Shown here: piece after piece, positions 1 through 11,600 of the stretch
How positions within the stretch are numbered: the first letter of the stretch is position 1
How the letters are laid out: each line of letters starts with the position of its first letter
Position numbers and translations under genes: made by a program
The notes under the pieces: generated by a model
Databases searched by the model: none
What the model saw: only the letters and a program-made list of their open reading frames with translations
Told to the model about the DNA's origin: nothing
NCBI GenBank assembly: GCA_922989275.2
Contig: OV277858.1
Location: 2,604,001 to 2,668,000, forward strand
Length of the DNA: 64,000 bases
From: Gari tellinella
Taxonomy: Eukaryota > Mollusca > Bivalvia > Cardiida > Psammobiidae
Direction: 5' to 3'

Positions 1-526
1 TTGTGACTTTTAGTGGCTTGTCGTGCAACATAAATTGTTAAGCTTGTAACTAAAATTGAATATTCAACTAGCAAATTAGGCCCTATCTGCTACTAGAACA
101 TTGTGATAACTTTGTAAACAGTACTCTACATCTAATCAGGAATTCGGCATCCAGTCTGTGTTTAAACATGTTTTCAAACATTCAGATTGTAAAGGAAGAA
201 ATTATATCTTGTACAGATTAAGTGGATGAAAAGTCAAAAACAAAGTGAAATTATCCGGGTCACTCCTGTGGTTGCAAACCCACATTTGAGTCTCCTGGTG
301 ATTGGTGAATCCTCAGTCTAGTTGTGACTGATCAAGTTGTGAGGGGACTGTAAAAATTAAAATAACACTAATGGGGGTTCAAGAGACAAAAACATTAAAT
401 GAGAGATCGACGCGACCCTAAAGCTCTCACCTCGTTACCGTTTTACTTACAAACTTGATCTTGCGTAACTCTCCGACTTCTCCCTTTTCGCGTATCTTTA
501 TGATAGAGTGATTAACTAACATTTGT

Positions 527-562
527 GCAGCTACGTTCTTACATAATGTCAAGCGTAGCTGC
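527..562. repeat. Short inverted repeat
   Basis: GCAGCTACG at 527-535 and its exact reverse complement at 554-562 enclose an 18-base loop. The surrounding 400-620 is relatively CpG-rich. It may be the end of a small mobile element. Confidence 0.5.
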
Positions 563-636
563 CAAAAATCTAAGCTGTGACCCTTGCAGTTTTTGACAAG
601 GATTTTTTTTTATAAATTCCTTAGTTGTTCACTTTG

Positions 637-650
637 GTTGCCATGGCAAC
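637..650. promoter_or_regulatory. Perfect X-box (RFX-type) palindrome
   Basis: GTTGCCATGGCAAC is a perfect 14-base palindrome that matches the X-box bound by RFX transcription factors, which often control ciliary genes. No adjacent gene could be recognised, so its target is unknown and it may be fortuitous. Confidence 0.5.
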
Positions 651-1424
651 CAGAATTCTGTATAGATTCAATACTGCACCCTCCCCAGCTGAACTGCAAC
701 TTTTACCAGCATTGTAGGGCTCAACATTAGCTTTTATTTCCACTTGCCCAGTCGGGCTTCTAGTTCCAGAAACTACTAGCCCTGACCAATTGTATTACCT
801 GCCCTGAACAAATAACTTTTGTTGGTCTTCTGTTAAATTTTGAATGCCTTGTAAATGTAGTGCTGATTTATCCACGTAAATTGGTCTCTTTATTTTTCAA
901 GAAAAGTGCAAATTCTTTGTCTGTTTGGTACAAACTCGTTTGTTTTAGTTCTTTCTTTGTGCCTTTACCAAAAAATCCTCCCGAACATCTCCGAAAAAAG
1001 TTTGCCTCTGACCTTCTTTTTGCGCAGGTCGCCATTAGATAATGTGTACGCGTTGCGTGAATAAAACAAGGAATAAAGAAATTATTTTTAGTATCCGGAC
1101 GAGTTGGGAATTTATCGCCCATTTATGGGCGCCGCCATTTTATCTTTCACGATTTCACTTACGGCAAGGAAATGCTTAATTCACCAACAAACCGAACGTT
1201 CGGAAATTCAAAAGGCTAGCAGCGGCTTATCAGCTTCTCCTTTATTGAAATATTGTATAATAGTCGTACATAATTTACCTGTGTGCAATGGGTAGACACG
1301 ATTAAGCACACATGCTTATACCGATAGACATATTCCTATCATGAGATTGGAATGCCCCAAAGGATTAGTGAATATTGCGTATTTGCTTGCGATAACAAAA
1401 TAGCCACCAGTGTTTTTCTCAAGA

Positions 1425-2155
1425 CAACGGGTCATTTCGTACCCTCGCCTTTTCGCAACATATTTTTTGGTTATTTCGTACCCTTGAAAAATTAAATTAT
1501 ATACCTTATTTCCTTTACTTTATAGAAACAGGTTCAGCCGTATACTGGTTTTACCTAAAGTTATATTAAAACCGAGCAATATTTTGTGAATATTGAGGTT
1601 TTATTGTTAAGAGGGAAGACAAACTGTAAATTAGCGGCTATGTCGTAAAATGAATTCACTCGATTATCATCTGCAAAATCAGATCAAAGTAAAATACAGC
1701 ATCAGCTCTCCTTTTTTCGTTTATTTAATACGTATTTTCTAAATGTTATCATCTGAGATGCGTTTATGAAATTTGCTCTTTTTTAGGTCATGCCGTAATT
1801 GAAAGGACAATCTCCAGACTGGTATCGAGATGCACCGTTTATTTGGCGCATAGTGGGGGAAAAGACACAGCGATAATTTCTACTATTGATGAGGTCAGAT
1901 ATACCGTTCCCCTAATGCATGCGTACTGTACGGAAAATGTGACTAATATAAACAATCAGTGTATACGTGTTATTTCAAGAGTTTGCACTCGGTCAATTGA
2001 CATGAGTTGAACTCGTGTATTTAACTTGCTGGTCTGAATGCGTTCACGGACGTTTCGCTACACAACGTTTCGCTACCCTGGACGTTTCGCTACCCCGGAC
2101 ATTTCGCTACAGACTTTTCGCCACATACCGGTAAGTCGTTTCGCAACCCATTTTT
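1425..2155 (+). repeat. Two clusters of TTTCGTACC / TTTCGCTACC short repeats
   Basis: At 1432-1495 ATTTCGTACCC-like words recur; at 2045-2155 the word GTTTCGCTACCC is repeated five to six times with ~20-base spacing. The core resembles the TCATTTCGTA repeats at 49.05-49.27 kb and 52.28-52.47 kb, so these may be remains of the same kind of element end. Confidence 0.6.
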
Positions 2156-2159
2156 TTTA

Positions 2160-3740
2160 AAATGACCTTAACCTATATGTATCTCTTTTACTCTATTGAT
2201 AAAATATATATACAGGAGAACATACAGATATTTCCTTTCTCAAACTTAAATATAAGTACTAGAATTTTTACTTTAAAATTGTAGCACTCTTTGTCAACTC
2301 TATTTCGCACTGAGGACATAACTAATGTGTGGACAGTCAGACTTGCGAACATAACACACTAACGGTGTATTGCTTCTTCGTCTCTAATCAATATCATCAA
2401 TATGATAAACCAATATCATTTTTTTCGGTACGGTTTGGCAGAGTTTATTTAGAGTTTACTGACGCAATTTCAGGTTTTACAATTTCTGGCAAAGATTCAA
2501 ACAATGTACCACTCAAAACTGAAACATTTGTCCAATTCAATCAGTCAATCCATTACAGTAATAACCTTTGCTATTACCAAAGCTACCTATATTTTTAACC
2601 TAAATTAATAGGTGGTCTAGCTGCGGTTCCCCGACCCCACCTGTATCCGTTTTCCAGTCCCCTTCTACCTAGATCATTCTGATAATTTCGTCTTGTGTAT
2701 TATTGTAATGATTTTAATATCTGTTCTTATCAAATCTTGAACATTTGTATTGTACCTTTTCTCCTGTCTATTTTGACCATATTACTAATATCTGTTGTTT
2801 TGTACAGTTTTAGCCAAATTATACTTATCTGTTCAGATGCATTTATCAATTCCACTTTCTGTGTGTGATGTTTAAGTTGATCTATTAGATCTGTCATGTT
2901 TGGTGCAGCCTTTCCAGTAAAACAGGACTCAGGGGCTGAATCAATCACTGTAAGATTACATAAGTCGGTTGTTAGTTTCATCATTTGCTCATTAGCCAGC
3001 TTATGTGTCTCTAATCTTACTGTGATCGTTTTGGCTTCTGTTATATATTTAGAATAGAACTCTCAACCTTAACCTTATATTAGCAGAATTATCAAGACTA
3101 TTAATGAAATAATCTAGAGCTAAAATTTATATCAACTCTGTGGTTGCTTCTGTATATTATGCTTGTTGAGTGAGCCTTTTCGTCTTTTGTGAAAGGTCAG
3201 AAAGTAACTATCCAGGAGCTTTACAAAGTGATTTCAACTGTTTCCTGAAAAGGTCTGTTTTATTTCTAGTCCAAAATAATGACCTGAGAAATTCTGGCAA
3301 TATGTTATGTTTGTTTGGTATAAACAAATTAAATGTTTGCATTTTGTCATTTTTTTTTCTTTAATTGTCTTACTTTACTTTATATTTTGCTAACGTCCTA
3401 ACAGTATACTAGAAGATTACTTTGAATATTTTGGATACTGACATAATTGGTCGGTTTTAAAATGCGAGAACATATACAAACAGTGCCTACTTTGTATTTC
3501 ATAGAGAAAATAAATTTGATAATTTTAGGACTTTAAGCATAAGGTATTTTCCTTTTGTTTTCAACTTGTCATTTTAATGTTATACGTTTGTAATATTTGT
3601 TGGTGGTTTTGTCTTTCTGTAGTGCCTGGCTCGTAACAGAAAAAGGAACTTGTCCCGGATATACTTCCCATTACATATTTAAGCATTTTTTCAAATATAA
3701 TCGTTAGAACTTAGATCAGTAAGTTTATGGACCTTCCAAG
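2160..3740. other. No host gene; possible retroelement coding remnant on the minus strand
   Basis: From 3070 down to 2600 the minus strand reads a mostly open lysine- and threonine-rich frame (84 residues uninterrupted at 2730-2984, including ETHKLANEQMMK upstream), ending near an RWGRGTAARPP stretch. The style resembles N-terminal gag-like regions of retroelements, but no diagnostic motif is present. The rest of the interval shows nothing. Confidence 0.25.
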
Positions 3741-4735
3741 GAGTTGTTGGCTAAGAAAACTGAGTACTATAATGTCTCAGAATTGAAATTGTTTATGTTA
3801 ACACTGCACATATATAATGGTTTGGTTCATTATTGTTTGGATGAAGTTCAACCTGACATCAGACTCAGGAAGTTTGAACTTAATATCAGTTAGAAAGGGA
3901 TAACAAGGACACACAAGTAAAAACATTAACAGAAAAAGAAATACAAATTTTACTGGAGAGAAAACAAACAGAAAAAGAAATATGCAAAGAGAAAAAAGAA
4001 ACATTAATAGACATAGAAATGGAAATCCAAATATTGGAATTTGAGAAAAAAAAAGAATAATAATAATAATAATAATTTTGAATTAAAATAAAGAGTTAAA
4101 ACTTCGTAAAAAATATAAAGTGTTGATGTTGCAAAAAACAAAACAATTTATTCCTCTATTCAGCGAAAAGAAGTTGATAAATATGTTCACCACTTTGAGA
4201 GATTTGGTGGAGTTTTGAAAATACCTCAAGATAATTGGACTTAACTATTACATGTAATAGGTAAAGCCCGAGTAATAAACATACATTTCATTTATGAGTG
4301 AAGCTCTATATACGATACCGTAACTTATTCTCATAGGTAATGAGCTTACAGCTAGACATTTAGAAACTGTAGAAAAGAAAATGGTCAACCCCAAGTAGAA
4401 TTTGCAAGAGCAAAGGAGCAGTTGTTTGGCAGATGGTGAGACTAAAGAAAGGGGCAGCTGGTTTGCCCGAAGACTATACCTTAACTTACGAGGTGTCATT
4501 CATAAATAAAAGCCTAATTTGAGCCACGCAAAATTCAAAGTATATTAAAACAATCAGTATAATGAACCTAAACCAAGATATTATCTCTTCACATCAAAGG
4601 CGAAATATCGCATTTCGACACACGCATTGTAATGTTTGTAAAATACCTGGTCACATTGTATCTGAATGTTTCACACGGACAAGAAAGCAACAATATGCTG
4701 ATAAGACCCAACCATGTTAAGGTTGAGACAGTCTT
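3740..4735 (+). pseudogene. Degraded Ty3/Gypsy-type gag with zinc knuckle
   Basis: With several frameshifts and stops, the plus strand reads parts of a retrotransposon Gag. In order: ELLAKKTEYYNVSELKLF near 3740; a charged coiled-coil-like stretch at about 3898-4060 (repeated EKE/KQTEKE); DKYVHHFERFGGVLKIPQDN near 4170-4230, the usual capsid opening; QPQVEFARAKEQLFGRW near 4390-4445; and a CCHC zinc knuckle CNVCKIPGHIVSEC at 4628-4669 with exact CX2CX4HX4C spacing. No protease, reverse transcriptase or flanking LTR was found, so this is an isolated relic. Assignment to Gypsy rather than BEL rests on the capsid motifs. Confidence 0.8.
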
Positions 4736-4739
4736 GAAT

Positions 4740-5223
4740 TGAAAGCACGTGTTAACTTTCAAAGCTTGTAATATATAAAACTGAAAGAGTTTTAACTTGC
4801 AATTTTGCTTTATTTTAAGTCCACAAATATTATACCGGCTGCTAGGAAATATTCAAAATCACCGTTCAACACTTGTATGCCATTTCTCCATAGTTGTTTT
4901 TCTAGATTAAATGCAGAAAACAACTTCAAGCCATTTGAAAGTACAACAATATTCGCCTTTATGTGCAAAAAAGCGTTTCCATTAATACAATGTTCAGACG
5001 ACACCTGCCTTAAACACAAAACAAAAAAATACTGCTATAGTGAATGTACTCATACAATTTAATGATTGTTGAACTTTTTCGAATAAGAACCCTATGTCGT
5101 AAATAAGTTTATGTCTGTTTTGAATCTTTTTTAATTGATTGGCAATTTATTGCCAAATTACAAACATACAACGCTCTAATATTTGTTTGCACTGTTTGAC
5201 TTCTACAATTTGATTAACCGAGT
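4740..5223. other. Nothing recognised
   Basis: AT-rich sequence between the gag relic and the putative SIAE poly(A) signals. Overlapping short frames on both strands (4805-5062 and 4810-5019) have no features. Confidence 0.4.
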
Positions 5224-5238
5224 TTTATTGTTTTTATT
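5224..5238 (-). terminator. Candidate SIAE poly(A) signals
   Basis: Two AATAAA hexamers read on the minus strand, from 5224-5229 and 5233-5238, lie about 180 bases past the SIAE stop codon. They would give a 3' UTR of roughly 200 bases. No transcript evidence is available. Confidence 0.5.
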
Positions 5239-5415
5239 GTTGTTGTAATTTTATTATATTCGTTAAAAGGTATATGCGGGTCGGATACTGATTACGCTTG
5301 TCACTTTGATTGAATGTGCTAACGGATTCAGTTTAAACATCACCTTCATTATTAAATGTCAAGTCAAATATGTTACATTCACAGCTCTACAGTCACACCA
5401 ATCGCAAGCCATCCG

Positions 5416-5621
5416 TTACCGCAGCATGTTAACAACAAAGGAATTATTGCTCGTAAACTTTCTTCCATCAAACATTATTGTAAAAGGAGACATAGGCAGG
5501 TCGTTATCAGCTCCGTATATTGCACAGTTACGGACTCCACAGGGTGTGTCTCTCCAGGCATACCTCAGACCAACAATGTGTTCTAGCTTACACACCATCG
5601 CGTGCAGAGTTGTTGTGTTTC
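5416..5621 (-). CDS. SIAE: SIAE last exon and stop codon
   Basis: The acceptor is CTATATTGCAG before 5621, and the frame runs to TAA at 5416-5418. It encodes residues 448-515, with IVGLRYAWRDTPC and PFTIMF, the C-terminal signature of SIAE. The last ~18 residues have no obvious family match, as is common at this end. Conserved cysteines around the TPC..NC pair suggest disulfides. Confidence 0.95.
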
Positions 5622-8600
5622 CTGCAATATAGACACAAAGTAATATCGTAGGTTGCAAACTTTTTAAACCGTTTTCTCCCTTAAATTTCAGATGGACAAT
5701 CAAAGTGTCTACTTTTAACTACTTATGTAATGTCTTCACTGTTGGCATGGGTCAATCATTATCTTTACAGGTACACCTATTATATTAAATGCTTGACTGT
5801 ATACCCTTTCCACATCACTGGACACATTTTTCATTATCATCAAAAGGAATATCCATTAATGATGTTGATAACAGTTGACAATTTAAAGCAATATGGATGT
5901 AAATTAATTATCTAATAACAATTATCCTCTTTTATTCAGGTGAAAATTTCCAGATTTTAATTGAGTCCTGTCCTTTTTTTGACTATTCAGATGTTGTTTG
6001 AGGTTTTTTTGGCAAAATGTATTTCAAATAGTTTAGACCCTGGCCAGAGGGCTCCATTATGTGCAATGTTGCGATGTATGCTGTATACGTAATAAGGTTT
6101 CAAATTAAAAACATTTAATTTAAAACATTAAATGTTGGATATGTCTTATATGCATTTTTAGTTATTGGTTGAACGCATTGAAGAAGCTCTGTATGTTCTA
6201 AACTATATTATGGGATACAATTGTATTTTGTTGCCATATTTTAAAAGTTCTTTCTTTGGAGAGATTGCTTAACCCAAGTTTGACAAAATACTAATTTTTG
6301 GACAGATCGTTATTACTGTACTTTCAATGATCAAAATACTTACCTTCAGTACCTTGTCAATTGTCTGCAATTATACTTTGTGCTGATTTTTATTACTTGA
6401 CTGTTTTAATAGATTTATAATGCTCTTATTAATTGTATGATTTTCTTGTAATGAGCTACACAGTTGCATTAGTGGCTTTGGTAGTAGTTTAACTTACAGT
6501 GATCTTATTCTATGTCAGAATTGATATTGTTAAGAGTTTCATGGAACTTATTTAGTTTGACAAGTGTATCATTCCATATCGAAAAACAGTCATCAAGTTT
6601 AATTTAATATGAGCTGCAAGTTCGTTATTCAATTTAAGTTTTACTTTTTCGTATAAAGATTCTTCTACTTAGCCAAGCTAAAGCGTTGAGTAAGTAGGGG
6701 CACATTTAATTCTTACTGCTGTTCGTTAAATTTGAGTAAAGTATTGATTGTTGAATAGGAAAGTATTATCTTCTAGAATTGTTTTAATTGATGCATAAAT
6801 AAATTCCTTGCTAATCTAATCAACCAACCTATCTAACCAACATTCAATTGCTTGCAGTCCTAATTCGTGTGAGATATATCAATATAGGCTTGTTACCTCA
6901 AATGATACAAACCATAATTTAGGAAACATACTAGGTGGGATATGATTCAGAAAGTTTAGGTCATCACGAACATAGCTTTTTACATGCGTAATGTATACTC
7001 ACATAAAATGTCCACTAAAATACTTAATCTGTGTGTTTCACACACCGGCCTAATAATTGGCCTAAACTTCAAATCAATAGGATGAATATTTTCAACGTAT
7101 TCTGTGTTAATATTTTGCAACCATCATTAATCGCTTGACTTTACTTTTGTAAATTTTCAGAAGTCTGTAGAGCAGACTTGCTTTAACATCAACTTTATTT
7201 TAAAAAGTATATTTCTTTTACTGTGAGATCATAATTACAACACCCTCACCTTTATCTGCTTCTTTAATGATAATTGAATTGCCGTTTTCAAGAAAATCTA
7301 GCGCTTGCCTTTCTCGCCGCAATGTGATGTTGTGTTAATTAACTTTCTATTTGATGTGTTACTTGTTCTGTTAAATCAATAAATCGTTCTAAAGATTTCT
7401 TCCTCTAGTTGGTTCGAAATCGGACTTATTTCTTACAATGGATTCGTGTTGCTATCTCTATCGTGAAAAAAACTTTATTTACAGTTTTTTAACGAAATGT
7501 TGCTTAATCTATTTGCACTTCCTCTTGTTTCTTTTTTGTTTCTGATGTAGGAGTTAATCTAAGACCTTTAGGCAAGATGTTTTTTTCTTCAACTGATTAT
7601 TTTCGATTGGATGATTTAAATAGATGTACATGATTAACTTTACCATCGGCGAGGTTTCTGTCAATGTGTGAGAGCTGAGATATTCATGAGATAACGATAT
7701 GTCAACTGGGGTGGGTGTTTGAGTCCGACAGTGAAACCAGGAAGTTTAGGTCAACCTATAAAGTGCGTCCTAATTCTTTTCTTGAGTGATGTTTTCATTC
7801 AGAATTAGCCAAAAGCCATCATGTTATCCTTGAGCATTTTTATATATTTCTGGTTTACCCCACCCATCTTGTTTACTTATCTCCTCGAAGTGGGGCCTTT
7901 TATGGTATAACCCGACATCGAAAACCGGGAAACTTCCTTGAATGTTTAAGTATAATATCAATGAAACGTAAACCATTGATGCACATCAATGAGAGTAATA
8001 TGTTGCATTGCAGTTTTGTAATCTTGACCTTTGCCTTTGACTGCTGTGACATTTGTAAATTGTTTGGGGTTTAATAGGTCAATTTTGGACTATGTACTAC
8101 AATAATGGTCATATAACTTAACGTGTATGTGCACTTCAACGAGTAAAACTAGTAACAATGATAATTTCTAACATTAATCTTTAACCTTTTCTTCTGTTAC
8201 CAAGATAATTATGTATGTTTAGGTCAGTGTTTAACTAAGTACCCGGGTCACGCAACTTAGCATAATTTTGTGCGTCAAAATGGTTCATTCTTAGCATACA
8301 GTCATGGTGACATACACTTACTCATACGCTGATTTGCTGATGATGGTAGTTTGATGGCAGACAGTGACTTATATTATTGTGTCGATGCCTTGAAAGAGTG
8401 TAATGTATAGTGAAATAATGCCTAAAAATTTAGATTGAGGTCATGCTAACTAACCATGGTAGATGTGGCATGGCTAACCTGACGTAAATGGGGCGCTCCG
8501 AATAGTAGTGCTCAGACTATTGTTGAAAACTAATATTTGATGATGTATGGATGAGGTTTATGGAATGGTATATGTCATATGATCATGTGACCGATTACAA

Positions 8601-11600
8601 AATTAAGATTACGATAAAGCAAATATACTGATAGGCTTCAGATATGTACATGGGCAATAGTCTGCAAGCAAACTTGAATATAATGTTGGCTCACAGAGAT
8701 GATCCTTACACGGACTTTGAGGGGCACAAATTAAGGAAGGCGGACAGTGGAAAATAATGCAAATGACTTGGAAGACATGGCAAAACCAGAAGATCATGAT
8801 GGACATAACATTTCTCAGCTGCATTTATTGAACCGGGTAGTTTAACCTTTGAGTTTTATTAAAAATGATCATAATACTTAAAGACTTACTTAACTTGTGT
8901 ACGTTTTTTAAAAATAGTTTCAAATTTGTAGACACTATAGTGCAAATAGCGTTAAAGTATTGCCTCTTCGAGCCTATATGATGACATCAAAGACGGATTG
9001 CTCTTGGCCAAGGCATTCTTTTGCACCAAACTTCCATTTACCTGACAGTAGTATACACTGTTAGCAAGTCAGATTATAGTACTTTTTCAAACCTGTAGTT
9101 GCTAGAGTGTATAAATTGGTAAAGATGACTTTCAACTTTGCTACTGAAGAAAAGGAATCAGATGATGTGCATCAGATTGCAGAGAACAAATCACCGTGAC
9201 CAAAATAGTGTGATGATTGGTCAAATCAGGGTGCTTGATACATGTGAAATGTATTCAATAGTCTTGGAAAGTCTTCGTGAGATCTGGATTGCGCCTCTCG
9301 TGGGATCTGGATAACACAACCAACTCGAACTGATGCAAGACCCCGGATCACACACTCTGGTGATATTCCGTTTGTACTGTTATTGAAGTATGTGGCTATG
9401 AGCAGATATGTGATGTACAGAGAAAACAAAGGCCACGAAAATGATTGAAACGAAATTGTGAGTGTTTAGTCCTTGACTTGTAGTAACTGTGATCTGGAAA
9501 CATATAAGGCTTTCTTAACCCCTGTATGTATAACCTGCATTGGATACTTTCTTTCAGTGTATGAGCTACTTCTCCCAAACGTTCAGATATTAACATTACA
9601 TTCGAAAAGACTTTGCAGTAATTATTTTTAGTATGCTTTGTGTGGCAGGCGTAAGATGTTGAGGTATGTTTTTGAGTCTGTGATTGTATGATTTTAAAAT
9701 CGTTATAGTAAAATGACGAAAAGGTTACTAAAATAAATAGTTTCACAATTGGGGACTGAAATAATGGTCCTCCGGGTAAATAATACCCACCCATTCGGCA
9801 TTTTTGTTAACGTTGCATGTATTCTGAATGATCTTGCTTTTGTGAATTGTTGGTAAGCCATATAATAATATATAGTAAAAATCCTTTTCCTTGTTAGTTA
9901 AATTTCCATTGTTCTTGAAAATATTTTTTTTTTTAAATTAATTAGTTCATGTTGTTTTTTTGATAGGTAAATAAAAAACTCCCTTCGTCAGCATGCCTAA
10001 ACTATTTTGTTTATAAAAAATAATATTCATTAATACAACTCCTCCGCCCTTATCTTCTGCTTTGAAAAAATAATTAAATTGTCTTCAGATAATAACTTAA
10101 TAGGTTTTTTTTTGCTCTTTGGTTATGTTATGTTTAATGTGTCAAATTGCATGTTCTTTAGAAAAAGTATCGCAAAGGTTTTGTGTTAAAGATGTGTACT
10201 TATCAAGTTGTTCATTACGTTCAATTTCTGGTGTGAAGTAAGATTTGTTCCTTACAAGAGAGGTATCGGTATCTTCCTGACCATCAACGTATGCTTCTAA
10301 TCTAAGTTTCCTAAATACATCTTTTAAATCTTCATCAGCTTCACAACAATTACTTTACACAGGTAAACAATATATGTACATTTGATACCCATAAATAAGA
10401 CACTGTTCGATATCGTTAAGTTTTCTACTTGACAGTTTATAGATATAGATTGATGTTTCAGCTAGATTATCTTTTTCGAAATTTGATGTGAAGGTTGAAA
10501 ATAATCTGCAAGCTTAACCACGATTTGGCTGTCTTCATCAAGCCAGTTATTTGACTGGTTACCCAATTGTCTTCCCAGTGGGTACTTTCTATTGCCTTGC
10601 TGGTATAGTTGGCCTGGTCGTCTTCCTGACTGGTACCCACTATTGCCTTGCCAATTTCTATTTTCAATTATTCGCAGAACATTTTGTGGAGACCCCGTTT
10701 TGGTTAGTATACTTGGTAAGGTTGGTTATCCATTTTTTGAAAGAATTTGTTCCAGGAGACTTTCAACGCGGTTAGGGTTAGATCTTCAACGTGAACCTAT
10801 GTTCCCTTTGCTTTATGTTTGTCTTGCGCGTTGTTTTCTATTTACTGTGTAGATGAAGGAATGGTATTTCGCGTGTGTGCATGTGTGTGTGTGTATGTAT
10901 GTGTGTGTGTTTGTTTGTTTTGGTATGAATGTGGTTGTGTGTTCTGCTTGAGAGGTGGGTGTAATGTTTGTGTTGCGTTTTCTGCTTGAGTCTTTCGTAT
11001 TTATTTGAATTTTGACGCCTAGATTTTACAACCGAAGCATACGTTTGCCTTTGTTGATTATTTTGATAACTTTGGCTGTTATGGCTCTGCAGCTGTCTCT
11101 GATGAAATGGTATCTGCTGATCTTTCTAGTTGTTTTGCTTTACTTGTTTGAAAAATGACCTTTTATTTTCGTACTCTTTGATAACATCCTCCTCGTATTT
11201 ATTCAACCACTTTTCGTTTTTCTGTCAGCGTTTTCTGCGATATGTCTTCATTGTATTTAGTTTCCTGTACCTAATATGTTGTGTCACTAACATGACCGCT
11301 GTACTTACTCTTTATTATGTCAATCTTTTCTTGGTCAACCCGTTTTGACCGCTATATACAGGACTCAATCCGTAGGCGTTCTTTTTAAAGTATTGATCTA
11401 CTGCTCTTTCTCTTAACTGTCGCTGACCATCGATTTTATTATGAATTTCAAAATTTCAAAATTTTCTCGGAATGATGACCAGGGACCCCTCTCCTTTAGT
11501 CCATTTTTCGTGAGGATCCCTCGCCTTTTTTCTTATGAATGACCAATGAATTTGTTTCCGCTGGTTAAATCACGGTCCCATATTTGGTCATTTTATTCTC

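Larger units (their letters stand above)
1..1420. other. No gene recognised
   Basis: Slightly less AT-rich than the introns. It contains a hairpin, an X-box palindrome (both listed) and a GCGCCGCCATTTT stretch near 1128 that resembles YY1-type promoter sequence. Short open frames at 868-1122 (minus) and 1104-1295 (plus) have no recognisable features. It could be a promoter or intron of a neighbouring gene. Confidence 0.4.

Noticed and set aside
860..1122. Overlapping frames on both strands near a GCCGCCATTTT stretch as a first exon
   Set aside because: No recognisable protein, and neither strand offers a convincing start plus donor.
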